From Pseudomonadota bacterium (GTDB lineage: Bacteria; Myxococcota_A; Bradymonadia; Bradymonadales; GCA-2716585): a stretch of 36,836 nucleotides of DNA. The notes beneath the pieces are model-generated. The model was not told the origin of the DNA. It saw nothing but the letters and a program-made list of their open reading frames with translations, and searched no databases. Position numbers and translations under genes: made by a program. Positions 1 through 7,164 of this stretch are shown here, piece by piece (within the stretch, counting starts at the first letter, position 1; each line of letters begins with the position of its first letter). Where the stretch lies: NCBI GenBank assembly GCA_005804885.1, contig SYOX01000001.1, positions 1-36,836 on the forward strand, in the 5' to 3' direction.

Positions 1-125
1 AGATCGCTCTCAACCTCCTCAAGAACGAGCGAACCCTCAAGGTGGGCGTCAAGAATAAGCGCTTGAACGCTGCCTGGGACCACAACTACATGCTCAAGGT
101 CCTCGCCGCCGGCCCTGAGATTTAG
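1..125 (+). CDS. ISAs1-family transposase, C-terminal end (5' part outside window)
   Basis: The frame is open from base 3 to the TAG at 123-125 and gives the last 40 residues of a protein, starting IALNLLKNE and ending AAGPEI. The pattern ALNLLK, then a basic KVGVKNKR stretch, then AAWDHNYMLKVL resembles the conserved C-terminus of ISAs1/H-repeat DDE transposases, as I recall that family. The catalytic part lies outside the window, so activity cannot be judged. The stop codon is followed at once by a sequence that looks like the IS terminal repeat, which supports this being the natural 3' end of a transposase gene. Confidence is moderate because only 40 residues are visible. Confidence 0.7.
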   Translation, partial: IALNLLKNERTLKVGVKNKRLNAAWDHNYMLKVLAAGPEI

Positions 126-139
126 ATGCGATTGCCCTG
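1..139 (+). mobile_element. Right end of an ISAs1-type insertion sequence
   Basis: The transposase tail runs to base 125. Bases 123-139 (TAGATGCGATTGCCCTG) read in reverse as CAGGGCAATCGCATCTA, which resembles the CAGGGC...CATCTA termini I associate with ISAs1-family elements. The IS would then end at about 139, and any target duplication would begin there. The left end is outside the window, so neither the matching inverted repeat nor the direct repeat can be checked. Confidence 0.6.
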
Positions 140-149
140 GGACAACGCC

Positions 150-1205
150 ATGCCCCTCGACCCCTCCCCCATCCTGGCCCGCTACCCCCACCTGATCGGC
201 CTCCCCCTGACCCCCATCCGCGGGGGCCTGATCAACGACACCTTCGCCCTCGGCCCCGATCACATCCTCCAGCGCCTCCACCCCATCTTCGCCCCCGCCG
301 TCAACCTCGACATCCTGACCCTGACCGCCGCCCTGCGCCTGCGCGGCGTCCCCGTCCCCACGCTGCTCACCGCCGACACCGGCGACGCCTGGGTCACGCT
401 CGACGCAGATCGCGGATATTCCTCAGACATTGCGGGCACATGGCGCATCATGACGAGGCTGCCCGGCCGCGCCATCGCCCGCGTCGAGCGCCCCGCGCAG
501 GCCCGCGCCGCCGCCGCCCTCCTGGCCCGCTTCCACGGCGCCCTCATCGGCGTCGAGCACGACTTCGCCTTCACCCGCCCCGGCGCCCACGACACCGACG
601 CCCACATGCGCGCCCTTGAGCTGGCCCTCGACGCCCACCCCGGGCACCGCCTCAAGCCCGCCGTCGAGCCCCTCGCCGGCGCCCTCATCGGCCGATGGGC
701 CGACCTGCGGCCCGCCTGCGTCGACCTCGATCTGCCCGCCCGCGTCGTCCACGGCGACCCCAAGATCAGCAACCTCCTCTTCGACGACGAGGAGCGCGCC
801 GTCGGCGTCATCGATCTGGACACCATGGCCTGGGCCTCGGTCGACATCGACGTCGGCGACGCCCTGCGCTCCTGGTGCAACACCTCCACCGAGGACGACC
901 CCACGGCCCGCTTCAGCGCCGCCATCTTCGCCGAGGCCATGGCCGGCTACCTCGACGCCGCCCCCTGGCTCACCGAGGCCGAGCGCCGCGCCTTCATCCC
1001 CACCACGGAGCGGATCTGCCTGGAGCTGGCCGCCCGCTTCGCCGCCGACGCCCTCCACGAGCGCTACTTCGGCTGGGACCCCGCCGCCGCGCCCACCCGC
1101 GGCGACCACAACCTCCTGCGCGCCGCGGGCCAGCTCCAGCTCGCCGACGACCTCGCCCGACAGCGCGACGCCCTGCAAGCCGCCCTGGACGCCCTTCAGG
1201 CGTAG
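150..1205 (+). CDS. Aminoglycoside/sugar phosphotransferase-fold kinase (NahK-like)
   Basis: Kinase of the APH/choline kinase fold, about 351 residues and probably cytoplasmic. Numbered from the ATG at 150, the catalytic loop HGDPKISNLLFD starts near residue 201 (Asp203, Asn208), and the metal-binding GVIDLD segment lies near 219-224. The N-terminal lobe has a glycine-rich IRGGLINDTF stretch. The C-terminal region (ERICLELAARFAADAL...RYFGWD...HNLLRA) resembles N-acetylhexosamine 1-kinase-like proteins more than antibiotic kinases, so a sugar substrate is my inference. A frame-extending ATG at 126 lies inside the IS terminal repeat, so the ATG at 150 is the likely native start. No convincing ribosome-binding site is visible. 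The IS probably removed or replaced the original upstream region. The 3' end overlaps the convergent sctR by 10 bases. Confidence 0.8.
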   Translation: MPLDPSPILARYPHLIGLPLTPIRGGLINDTFALGPDHILQRLHPIFAPAVNLDILTLTAALRLRGVPVPTLLTADTGDAWVTLDADRGYSSDIAGTWRIMTRLPGRAIARVERPAQARAAAALLARFHGALIGVEHDFAFTRPGAHDTDAHMRALELALDAHPGHRLKPAVEPLAGALIGRWADLRPACVDLDLPARVVHGDPKISNLLFDDEERAVGVIDLDTMAWASVDIDVGDALRSWCNTSTEDDPTARFSAAIFAEAMAGYLDAAPWLTEAERRAFIPTTERICLELAARFAADALHERYFGWDPAAAPTRGDHNLLRAAGQLQLADDLARQRDALQAALDALQA

Positions 1206-1852
1206 CCCAGCACCAGCCCCTGCACCAGGAGCTGCCAGCCGTCGATCATGACGAAGAGCAGCAGCTTGAAGGGCAGCGACAGCGACGTGGGGCTGACCAT
1301 GTGCATGTTGAGGCTCAACAGGACGCTGGCCACGACCAGATCGACCACCAGGAAGGGCACGAAGACGATGAAGGCGATGATGAAGGCCTCCTTGAGCTCC
1401 GTGAGCACGAAGGCCGGCACGATCACCAGCCACCCCTCCTGCGCCACCAGATCGCGATCCTCGGGCCGGTGCAGCCGCTCACCCAGCCCCACGAAGGTCG
1501 CCCGCTCGCCCGCGCCCGCATTGCGCGACAGCCACGCCCGCAGCGGCTCAAGCACCCTGGGCGCCTCGCGCTCGACCCGCGCCAGATCCCAGCCCTCCGC
1601 GCCCCCGACCGCCGCCACGGGCTGGGCCTCGCGCCACGTCGCCAGCGCCACGGGCGACATCACGAAGGCGCTCAGCAGGATCGAGATCGCCAGCACGATC
1701 GCCGTCGAGGGCACCTCCGGCGCCCCGAGCGCATTGCGCAGCAGCGAGAGCACCACCGAGATCTTGATGAAGCTCGTCACCAGCACCAGCGACAGCGGCA
1801 CCACGGCCAGCAGCACCAACCCCCACGAGACGCCCGACGACCCCTCCAACAT
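1196..1852 (-). CDS. sctR: Type III secretion export-apparatus protein SctR (FliP/YscR family)
   Basis: Inner-membrane core component of the type III export gate, 218 residues from the ATG at 1852. That start has an AAGGAGG ribosome-binding site four bases upstream. Family marks are the N-terminal segment TSFIKISVVLSLLRNALG, the central hydrophobic pair around FVLTELKEAFIIAFIVFVPFLVVDLVV, and a C-terminus with MVSPTSLSLPFKLLLFVMIDGW ending in LLVQGLVLGY. Four membrane segments are evident. The length and the absence of a cleavable signal peptide fit injectisome SctR better than flagellar FliP. sctS and sctT would normally follow, but the convergent kinase gene and IS end lie there instead. 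A fliO-like gene diverges upstream. Confidence 0.88.
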   Translation of the reverse strand: MLEGSSGVSWGLVLLAVVPLSLVLVTSFIKISVVLSLLRNALGAPEVPSTAIVLAISILLSAFVMSPVALATWREAQPVAAVGGAEGWDLARVEREAPRVLEPLRAWLSRNAGAGERATFVGLGERLHRPEDRDLVAQEGWLVIVPAFVLTELKEAFIIAFIVFVPFLVVDLVVASVLLSLNMHMVSPTSLSLPFKLLLFVMIDGWQLLVQGLVLGYA

Positions 1853-1911
1853 CTCCCCTCCTTGTCTCCAGCGCCCGGCCACGTTAAACCACACCCCTCA
1901 ACCAACGCAAC

Positions 1912-1932
1912 GGCGCCGGATCGCCCGGCGCC
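1912..1932. promoter_or_regulatory. Strong GC hairpin between sctR and the fliO-like gene
   Basis: GGCGCCGG (1912-1919) and CCGGCGCC (1925-1932) form a perfect 8-bp stem around a five-base loop. It sits in the 112-bp gap between the divergent sctR and fliO-like starts, 32 bases before the fliO-like ATG. It could be an operator or an RNA leader structure. No T-tract follows, so it is not an obvious terminator. Confidence 0.45.
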
Positions 1933-1964
1933 GCGTCGGACCCGACCTGCCCGAGGAGCCCCCG

Positions 1965-2438
1965 ATGCCGCTCTGTGGACCCCTGGCCACCGCCGCCCTG
2001 GCCGCCCTGGCCGCCAGCGACCAGCTCCCCTCCTTCGGCGGCCTGCTGCTCAAGACGATCGCCTCGCTGGCCCTCGTCTGCCTGCTGGCCGTCGTCGTCG
2101 TCCGCTTCGGGCTCGCCCGCTGGCTCAAGGGGCAGCAGCCCGATCCCGCCCACCTCGCCCTGGTCGCCTCCCTGCCCCTCGGCCCCAGGCGCTCGGTGCA
2201 CCTCGTGCGCGCCCTCGACAGGCTCATCGTCGTCGGCGCCTCCGAGGCCGGCCTCCAGCATCTGGCGGATCTCGGCCCCGGCGCGGCCCAGGGGCTGATG
2301 GCGGCTCAAGAAAGCGCGGCGGCGGGCCTTGAGGGAGAGGGAGACAAGGAGGGGCGCGCACCCGAGGCGGGCGCGGCCGAAGCCGGAGAGGATGTTCAAG
2401 GGGCGAGGCTTCGAAACGACGAGGCGCCCACACCCTGA
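1965..2438 (+). CDS. FliO-like export-apparatus accessory membrane protein
   Basis: Predicted 157-residue protein starting at the ATG at 1965, with GAGGAG six bases upstream. One strong membrane segment (roughly residues 23-45, LLLKTIASLALVCLLAVVVV) is followed by a cytoplasmic domain with LVASLPLGPRRSVHLVRALDRLIVVGAS. This matches the FliO pattern in which a LGP.R.V.LVR stretch precedes a small hydrophobic strand. The tail from about residue 105 is Ala/Glu-rich and low complexity. FliO helps assemble the FliP/SctR pore in flagellar systems. Its position back-to-back with sctR supports a shared role in export-gate assembly. FliO-like proteins are poorly conserved, so the family call rests on pattern and context. 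Confidence 0.65.
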   Translation: MPLCGPLATAALAALAASDQLPSFGGLLLKTIASLALVCLLAVVVVRFGLARWLKGQQPDPAHLALVASLPLGPRRSVHLVRALDRLIVVGASEAGLQHLADLGPGAAQGLMAAQESAAAGLEGEGDKEGRAPEAGAAEAGEDVQGARLRNDEAPTP

Positions 2439-2459
2439 CAAAGGGGGCGAGGGCGCCTC
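2421..2459. terminator. Possible bidirectional terminator hairpin
   Basis: GAGGCGCCC (2421-2429) and GGGCGCCTC (2451-2459) form a perfect 9-bp stem with a 21-base loop. It overlaps the stop codon of the fliO-like gene and lies just beyond the stop of the convergent trxA. There is no clear T-tract on either strand, so a terminator role is inferred from placement between convergent genes. Confidence 0.4.
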
Positions 2460-2482
2460 AATGCGCAAAGCCGGGTCGGACC

Positions 2483-2812
2483 TCAGCTGACTTCTTCGAA
2501 GAGCGAGCGCAGCTTGGGCTTGGACGCCGCGCCGACGTGCTGCTTGATCAGCTCGCCGTTCTTGAAGACGAGCAGCGTCGGGATCGAGCGGATGCCGTAA
2601 TTGGCCGCCGTGCCCGGGTTCTCGTCGACGTTGAGCTTGGCCACCTGGACCTTGCCCTGGAACTCGTCGGCCAGCTCATCGAGGATGGGCGCGATCATCC
2701 GGCAAGGACCACACCAGACGGCCCAGAAGTCCACCACGGTCGGGACGCCCGAACCGAGGACCGCGCTTGAAAAGTTGCTGTCCGTTGCCTCGAGCACATG
2801 CTTGCTTGCCAT
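2483..2812 (-). CDS. trxA: Thioredoxin
   Basis: Small cytoplasmic disulfide reductase, 109 residues, the usual thioredoxin length. The active site WCGPC is at residues 33-37 in [12 protein letters not shown], and the cis-proline loop SIPTL has its proline at residue 78. The buried acid precedes the active site in VVDFW. The start ATG at 2812 is preceded by a strong AGGAGG with five bases of spacing. The gene reads away from the adjacent fusion gene, with which it shares a 149-bp upstream region. It probably keeps ribonucleotide reductase and other thiol enzymes reduced, which is a family inference. Confidence 0.97.
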   Translation of the reverse strand: MASKHVLEATDSNFSSAVLGSGVPTVVDFWAVWCGPCRMIAPILDELADEFQGKVQVAKLNVDENPGTAANYGIRSIPTLLVFKNGELIKQHVGAASKPKLRSLFEEVS

Positions 2813-2890
2813 TGGATCCTCCTGAATGCTTCATCTGACGGGTCGCTCTGCTGTCCAGCGACCTCTCTCGACGGCGCTGAGCATCGAGGA

Positions 2891-2918
2891 GTGTTATTCA
2901 CCTCACCCCGAGGGTCAA
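2891..2918 (-). promoter_or_regulatory. Candidate promoter for trxA
   Basis: On the minus strand, TTGACC (2918-2913) is separated by 16 bases from TAACAC (2896-2891), placing a start of transcription about 70 bases before the trxA ATG. The -35 box is good, while the -10 box is only partial. Confidence 0.4.
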
Positions 2919-2961
2919 GCCCGAGATGCCCTCTCCCGGCATCCCAGAAACAGGATCCCCC

Positions 2962-4434
2962 ATGCCCGCCAACCCCTCCCTCCTCGTCGCCCTCGATCTT
3001 CGGGGGCGGCTCGCCCTCGTCGTCGGGGGCGGGCAGGTCGGCCGACGCAAGATCGCCCGGCTGCTCGACGCCCGCGCCAGCGTCCGGCTCGTCTCCCCTG
3101 ACGATCCCGACCTGGGGGCCTGGCTCGACGGGCTCGACGGCCCCAGGCCGCAATGGCGCGCTGGCCGCTTCGAGCCCGCGGACCTCGACGGCTGCGCTCT
3201 GGCCTTCGCCTGCGCCGACGACCCGGAGGTCAACCGCGCCCTCGCCGAGGAGGCCGCCGCGCGCGGCCTCTGGTGCAATGTCTCGGACGGGAGCGCCCCT
3301 GGCGATCTGACCCTCCTGTCCAGGCTCGATCTCGGCGCCCTCGCGATCGGGATAGCCTCCGGCGGGCTGGCGCCGGGGGTCTCGAGGCTGCTGCGCGAGC
3401 ACCTGGAGTCCTCCCTGGGCGCCCCCTGGATCGAGCTGACCGAGGCCGCCGAGGCGCTGCGCGCGGCCCTCAAGGAGCGCGAGCCGGAGGGGCGTCGGCG
3501 CGCGGAGCTGCTGCGCGGCTGGCTCGGAGCGCCGACGCTGCGGGCGCTGGCCGAAGGCGACAGGGCGGCGTGGGCCAGGATCGCCGCGGATCACCTTGGT
3601 CCCGACGCTGACCCGATCGCGGCTCACCTTGGCCCCGACGCCGACCCGATCTCGGCCCACCTCGGCACCGACGCCGACCCGATCGCGGCTCACCTCGGCT
3701 CCGACGCCGACCCGATCGCGCCTCGCCTCGACGGCGCGGCTCGGGGCGCGGCGGATCGCCTCAGTGCCGACGACGCCCCCGCGCCCGTCGAGGAGGCCGA
3801 GAGGCGGCCTGTCGTCGTCTTGAGCGGCTTCGGCCCCTTCCCTGGCGTCTCGCGCAACCCTTCGCCTGTCGTGGCGCAGGCCGCCCGTGGGCTGCTGGAG
3901 GAGCGACGGCCGGGCGTCGAGGTCCGCGTCGTGGAGCTGCCGACGCTCTTTGACGGCGCCTGGGCGCGGCTCAAGGCCGAACTCGACGCCATCGAGGCCG
4001 ACAAGTCGTTGATCTTGAAGGGGATCTTCTCATTGGGGGTCGCGGGAGGCTCGACCGCGGTGCGGATAGAGCGCGTGGCGGTCAACCACCGCAGGGGCGA
4101 GCGCCCGGACGCCAGCGGTCGGTGCGCGCCGATGGGCGGGGGGCCGATCCTGCCGCAGGGGCCGGACGGGCTGATGGCGCGCTTGCCGGTCGACGCGATC
4201 GTCGGCGCGCTGGCCGGGCGTGGTCAGGCGGTGATCGCGTCGGAGTCTGCCGGGCTCTATGTGTGCAACGAGGTGTTCTACCGGCTGATGGTCTGGTGCA
4301 ACGCGGCGCGCTTTGGGGGTAGAGCGGGCTTCATCCACATCCCCCAGGTGCCTGAGGACATGGGCGAGCGGGAGGCCGGCGAGGCGGTCGCGGGCGCCGT
4401 GGCGCTGGCGCTGGCGCTGGGGTGGCCTGGGTGA
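2962..4434 (+). CDS. Fusion: precorrin-2 dehydrogenase (CysG-N/Met8-like) domain + pyroglutamyl peptidase (Pcp) domain
   Basis: A 490-residue protein joining two unrelated enzymes. Residues about 8-200 match the siroheme-synthase N-terminal family: an NAD-binding VVGGGQVGRRK (20-30), then CNVSDGS (Asp109 where CysG has its catalytic aspartate), then AIGIASGGLAPGVSRLLREHLE. This part should oxidise precorrin-2 and may chelate iron in siroheme synthesis. Residues 211-254 are four 11-residue repeats of the form HLGPDADPIAA. Residues about 283-490 match pyrrolidone-carboxylate peptidase: GFGPFPGVSRNPS (289-301), Glu370 in VRIERVAVN, Cys435 in SAGLYVCNEVFY and His459 in GFIHIPQ. All three catalytic residues are therefore present. 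I chose the ATG at 2962 (AGGA six bases upstream); an in-frame ATG at 2926 would add 12 residues. The gene ends flush against the convergent RdgC partner. The fusion could reflect moonlighting or a recent gene join. Confidence 0.85.
   Translation: MPANPSLLVALDLRGRLALVVGGGQVGRRKIARLLDARASVRLVSPDDPDLGAWLDGLDGPRPQWRAGRFEPADLDGCALAFACADDPEVNRALAEEAAARGLWCNVSDGSAPGDLTLLSRLDLGALAIGIASGGLAPGVSRLLREHLESSLGAPWIELTEAAEALRAALKEREPEGRRRAELLRGWLGAPTLRALAEGDRAAWARIAADHLGPDADPIAAHLGPDADPISAHLGTDADPIAAHLGSDADPIAPRLDGAARGAADRLSADDAPAPVEEAERRPVVVLSGFGPFPGVSRNPSPVVAQAARGLLEERRPGVEVRVVELPTLFDGAWARLKAELDAIEADKSLILKGIFSLGVAGGSTAVRIERVAVNHRRGERPDASGRCAPMGGGPILPQGPDGLMARLPVDAIVGALAGRGQAVIASESAGLYVCNEVFYRLMVWCNAARFGGRAGFIHIPQVPEDMGEREAGEAVAGAVALALALGWPG
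3592..3723 (+). repeat. Four tandem 33-bp in-frame repeats (inter-domain linker)
   Basis: Four direct copies of 33 bp encode the 11-residue unit HLG(P/T/S)DADPI(A/S)(A/P). They join the dehydrogenase and peptidase domains. Copies differ by only a few bases, suggesting recent slippage expansion. The acidic, proline-containing unit should be a flexible spacer. Confidence 0.9.
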
Positions 4435-5133
4435 TCAGGCGGGGGGGGCGGCCTCGGGGGCCGGGGCCGCCAGGGGGGGCCGGGCGATCTCGGCGGGATC
4501 GGGATCGGCGGGTGTCGCCTCGATCGAGGCGGGGGACTCTGCGGCGGTCTTGGCCTTGGCGCGCAGGCGAGGCAGGGGGGGAGCTTGATCGCGCAGCGCC
4601 GTGTAGTCCTCGATCGCCATGCGGGCGTCGTCGTGGATCCAGGCGCGGAGGGCCTCGACGAGTTTGGGCCAGGCGACCTCGCTCAGACGCAGGCCGAGGA
4701 ACTCGCCGTAGAGGTCCTCGACGAGCTCCTCGAGGAGCTCCACCAGGTACATGCGCTCGTAGAACTTCTCGTCGTCGGTGCGGGTCATCAGGGCCGGCAG
4801 CTTGATGCCGGACATCTTGAACTCCGCGCCCTTGAAGACGAACTGGAACTCCTGGCCTTCGTGGATGAGGCGCAGCTTGGCCTGGGTGGGGGTCTTGCCC
4901 TGGCGCAGCGCCTCGCGGGCCTCGGGGGTGAAGGTGGGGCTGGCGCCCTTCAGGACGCTCTGCTCGGTCTCGACCATGACGGCTTCGAGCGTGATCCGAT
5001 CGTCAAACCAGACCTCGCAGGGTCGCTTGCCGATCATGAAGCGGCCCTCGAAGACGTCGCACTTGTACCACATCCAGATCAGGAACTCGTGACCCAGGAA
5101 GCGGTGGCTCTCGATAAGTTCGGTCATGTCCAT
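4435..5133 (-). CDS. Conserved partner protein encoded next to rdgC
   Basis: A 232-residue protein encoded 38 bases downstream of the rdgC-like gene. The start is ATG 5133, preceded by GGAG with six bases of spacing; upstream ATG 5145 lacks a usable site. The N-terminus SHRFLGHEFLIWMWYKCD, a middle VWFDDRITLEAV and the QAKLRLIHEGQEFQFVFKG segment resemble sequence that I recall occurring fused to, or next to, RdgC in deltaproteobacterial genomes. No catalytic motif is visible. The last 45 residues are Ala/Pro-rich low complexity. It probably works with RdgC in binding DNA or modulating RecA-dependent recombination, an inference from adjacency only. Confidence 0.6.
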   Translation of the reverse strand: MDMTELIESHRFLGHEFLIWMWYKCDVFEGRFMIGKRPCEVWFDDRITLEAVMVETEQSVLKGASPTFTPEAREALRQGKTPTQAKLRLIHEGQEFQFVFKGAEFKMSGIKLPALMTRTDDEKFYERMYLVELLEELVEDLYGEFLGLRLSEVAWPKLVEALRAWIHDDARMAIEDYTALRDQAPPLPRLRAKAKTAAESPASIEATPADPDPAEIARPPLAAPAPEAAPPA

Positions 5134-5171
5134 TGTCGTCTCCATGCCTTGAATCTGGGGGGCAGGCGGCC

Positions 5172-5801
5172 TCAGCCGGCCGCCTCGACCTCGTGGAAGA
5201 TCGTGGCCTCGATCCCGGCCAGGAGGCCGAGCTGGGCGTCGCTCATCTCGTGCTGGAGCGCCCCGATGTAGGGGTTGTCGGGCACGAGCTGGAGGCCGAA
5301 GGTCTTCTCGAAGAGGTCCATGAAGACCTCGCAGGTCTTGCCGGACTGGTTCCAGAAGCGCAGCACGCCCGTCTGGGTGTTCCACGACACGTCGATGGTC
5401 TTCATCGAGGGCAGCAGACGCGCCTTGAGGTCGGCGGTCACGATCGCCTTGATGTCGTCCTTCTCGCTGCGGCGCAGCTTGTCCTTGTTGTGCTTGGCCA
5501 TGTAGGTGCGCTCGGCCTCGGTGCACCAGGCCTTGAGCAGGCCGCCGGGGATGCGCCACTTGTCCATGCGCAGCGCCACGTTGAGGTACTCGTTGAAGAA
5601 GAGTTTTTCGGGTTCGAAGTCCATATCGAGGGGGTGCTCGATGGAGCACCAGCCCATCCGCTCGACGTCGTCGCTGTCGGCCTCAAGCGGCTCAAAGGCG
5701 CCGCGCTTGATCGCGTCGGTGAAGACCTCGCGGTGTGAGGGGGGCAGATCCCCGTCGACGAAGAACCGCGTGTATGAGAGAGATCCGTTGAGCGCGCCCA
5801 C
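5172..5801 (-). CDS. rdgC: RdgC-family recombination-associated protein
   Basis: A 209-residue protein, shorter than the roughly 300 residues of E. coli RdgC, which binds DNA as a ring and restrains RecA. It keeps the N-terminal GSLSYTRFFV strand, GWCSIEHPLDMDF, an AWCTEAERTYMAKHNKDKLRRSEKDDIK helix region, LLPSMKTIDVSWNTQTGVLRFWNQSGK and LFEKTFGLQLVPDNPY. All of these look like RdgC-family signatures. The likely start is GTG 5801, eight bases after AAGGAGG, giving VGALNGSLSYTRF; a longer in-frame ATG at 5855 has no comparable site. The partner gene just downstream may supply the region missing at the C-terminus. Confidence 0.78.
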   Translation of the reverse strand: MGALNGSLSYTRFFVDGDLPPSHREVFTDAIKRGAFEPLEADSDDVERMGWCSIEHPLDMDFEPEKLFFNEYLNVALRMDKWRIPGGLLKAWCTEAERTYMAKHNKDKLRRSEKDDIKAIVTADLKARLLPSMKTIDVSWNTQTGVLRFWNQSGKTCEVFMDLFEKTFGLQLVPDNPYIGALQHEMSDAQLGLLAGIEATIFHEVEAAG

Positions 5802-5962
5802 TGCACCCGCCTCCTTGGGGTTGAGGCCCCACCGCCCGCTCTGGCCGCGCATCACCGAGAGGCCCGAGGCGGTCGGTGATCCGGACAGGGTCCTGGGTGG
5901 TGACCTGCGTGAATGTCGCTGACGCGGCGATCCGGAGGGATCATCGCGCCGACGGCGACGGC

Positions 5963-5991
5963 AAGGTACAATGGCTCGCCGCGCACCGCAA
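5963..5991 (-). promoter_or_regulatory. Candidate promoter for the rdgC pair
   Basis: In the 221-bp gap between rodA and rdgC, the minus strand carries TTGCGG (5991-5986), a 17-base spacer and TACCTT (5968-5963). Transcription would begin about 155 bases before the GTG start. No other feature was recognised in this gap. Confidence 0.35.
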
Positions 5992-6022
5992 CACTTTTTC
6001 AGTGGATCAATTCAGGAGGCGA

Positions 6023-7120
6023 TCAGAAGACGTGCCGCCGCAGGGACACGTTCATCAGGAGGCCGAGGCCCAGCATGAAGGTGATGACGGACGAGCCCCC
6101 GTAGGAGACCAGCGGCAAGGTCAGGCCGACGACGGGCATCAGCCCGAGGACCATGCAGAGGTTGATGACGACGTGCCAGAAGATCAGCGCCGCGACCCCG
6201 AGCGCCACGACCATCCCGAAGCGATCGCGGGCGTTGCGGGCGATGCGCATCGACCAGGCCAGCAGCAGGACGAAGAGCGTCAGCAGCAAGAGCATCCCAA
6301 GGAAGCCGTGCTCCTCGGCCCAGTTGACGGCCGCGAAGTCGCTCTCGTGGTAGGGCACGAAGCCCATCTGGATCTGCGTGCCGGCCAGCTGCCCCTTGCC
6401 CGTCCAGCCTCCCGAGCCGAAGGCGATGAGGGCCTGGCGCACCTGCCACCCCGCGCCGTGGTGATCCCCCTCCAGGTCCAGGAAGCTCGTGATGCGCTCC
6501 TTCTGGTAGCCCCGCAGCCCGAAGAACCAGAAGAGGGGCAGCGCGATGGCCCCCGAGATCCCCATCGTCACCAGCGACTTGATCTCGATCCCCATGAAGA
6601 GCGCCAGCGTCATGACGATGAAGATGACCACCAGCGCCGTGCCGAGATCCGGCTGGAGCATGATCAGCAGCGCCGGGATGGACACCAGGCCAAAGGGGAG
6701 GGCCAGATCCTTGAGCGTGTAGCCTCGCTCGGCGGTGCGGTCGGCGTAGAAGCGCGCCACGACCAGGATCATCGCCAGCTTCATCAGCTCCGAGGGCTGC
6801 AGGAGCGTAAAGCCCAGGTTCAGCCACCGCCGCGAGCCGTTGATCGTCGTGCCGACGATCAGGACCGCGATCAACATCACGACCACCGCCACATAGCCCA
6901 CATAGGCCAGCCGCTCGTAGGTGCGATAATCGATGATCGTCGTGACCAGGGCCAGCCCGAAGCCCAGGCTCAGCCAGGTCATCTGCGTCAGGTAGAACGA
7001 CTCGCCCAGCGCCACCGACGAGGAGTAGAGGTTGAGCAAGCCCACCGTGGCGATCGACATCACCAGCAGGAGCAGCACCCAGTCAAAGCGGACCTTGATC
7101 TGTTGAATGGCGCGAGACAT
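6023..7120 (-). CDS. rodA: Rod-shape peptidoglycan glycosyltransferase RodA
   Basis: A SEDS-family membrane glycosyltransferase of 365 residues with about ten membrane segments, polymerising lipid II for side-wall growth with PBP2. Diagnostic stretches are GSRRWLNLGFTLLQPSELMK, MLQPDLGTALV, a periplasmic loop with GWQVRQALIAFGSGG, VPYHESDFAAVNWAEEHGFLG, and the C-terminal GLMPVVGLTLPLVSYGGSS. The last is the SEDS signature. The gene lies 44 bases downstream of mrdA, the usual partner order, and is the final gene of the mreBCD-mrdA-rodA operon. The start MSRAIQQIKVRFDW at 7120 is consistent with the family N-terminus. Confidence 0.96.
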   Translation of the reverse strand: MSRAIQQIKVRFDWVLLLLVMSIATVGLLNLYSSSVALGESFYLTQMTWLSLGFGLALVTTIIDYRTYERLAYVGYVAVVVMLIAVLIVGTTINGSRRWLNLGFTLLQPSELMKLAMILVVARFYADRTAERGYTLKDLALPFGLVSIPALLIMLQPDLGTALVVIFIVMTLALFMGIEIKSLVTMGISGAIALPLFWFFGLRGYQKERITSFLDLEGDHHGAGWQVRQALIAFGSGGWTGKGQLAGTQIQMGFVPYHESDFAAVNWAEEHGFLGMLLLLTLFVLLLAWSMRIARNARDRFGMVVALGVAALIFWHVVINLCMVLGLMPVVGLTLPLVSYGGSSVITFMLGLGLLMNVSLRRHVF

Positions 7121-7164
7121 CGACGCCCTCCCCTGCGCACACCACGGACGTCAAGGCGAAAGCC

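Noticed and set aside
1196..1852. Flagellar FliP rather than SctR
   Set aside because: No N-terminal signal peptide and only 218 residues. The choice is not absolute, as a FliO-like gene is adjacent.
1853..1894. Extension of sctR to an ATG at 1894
   Set aside because: It adds 14 residues not typical of the family, while ATG 1852 has an AAGGAGG site and a family-like length.
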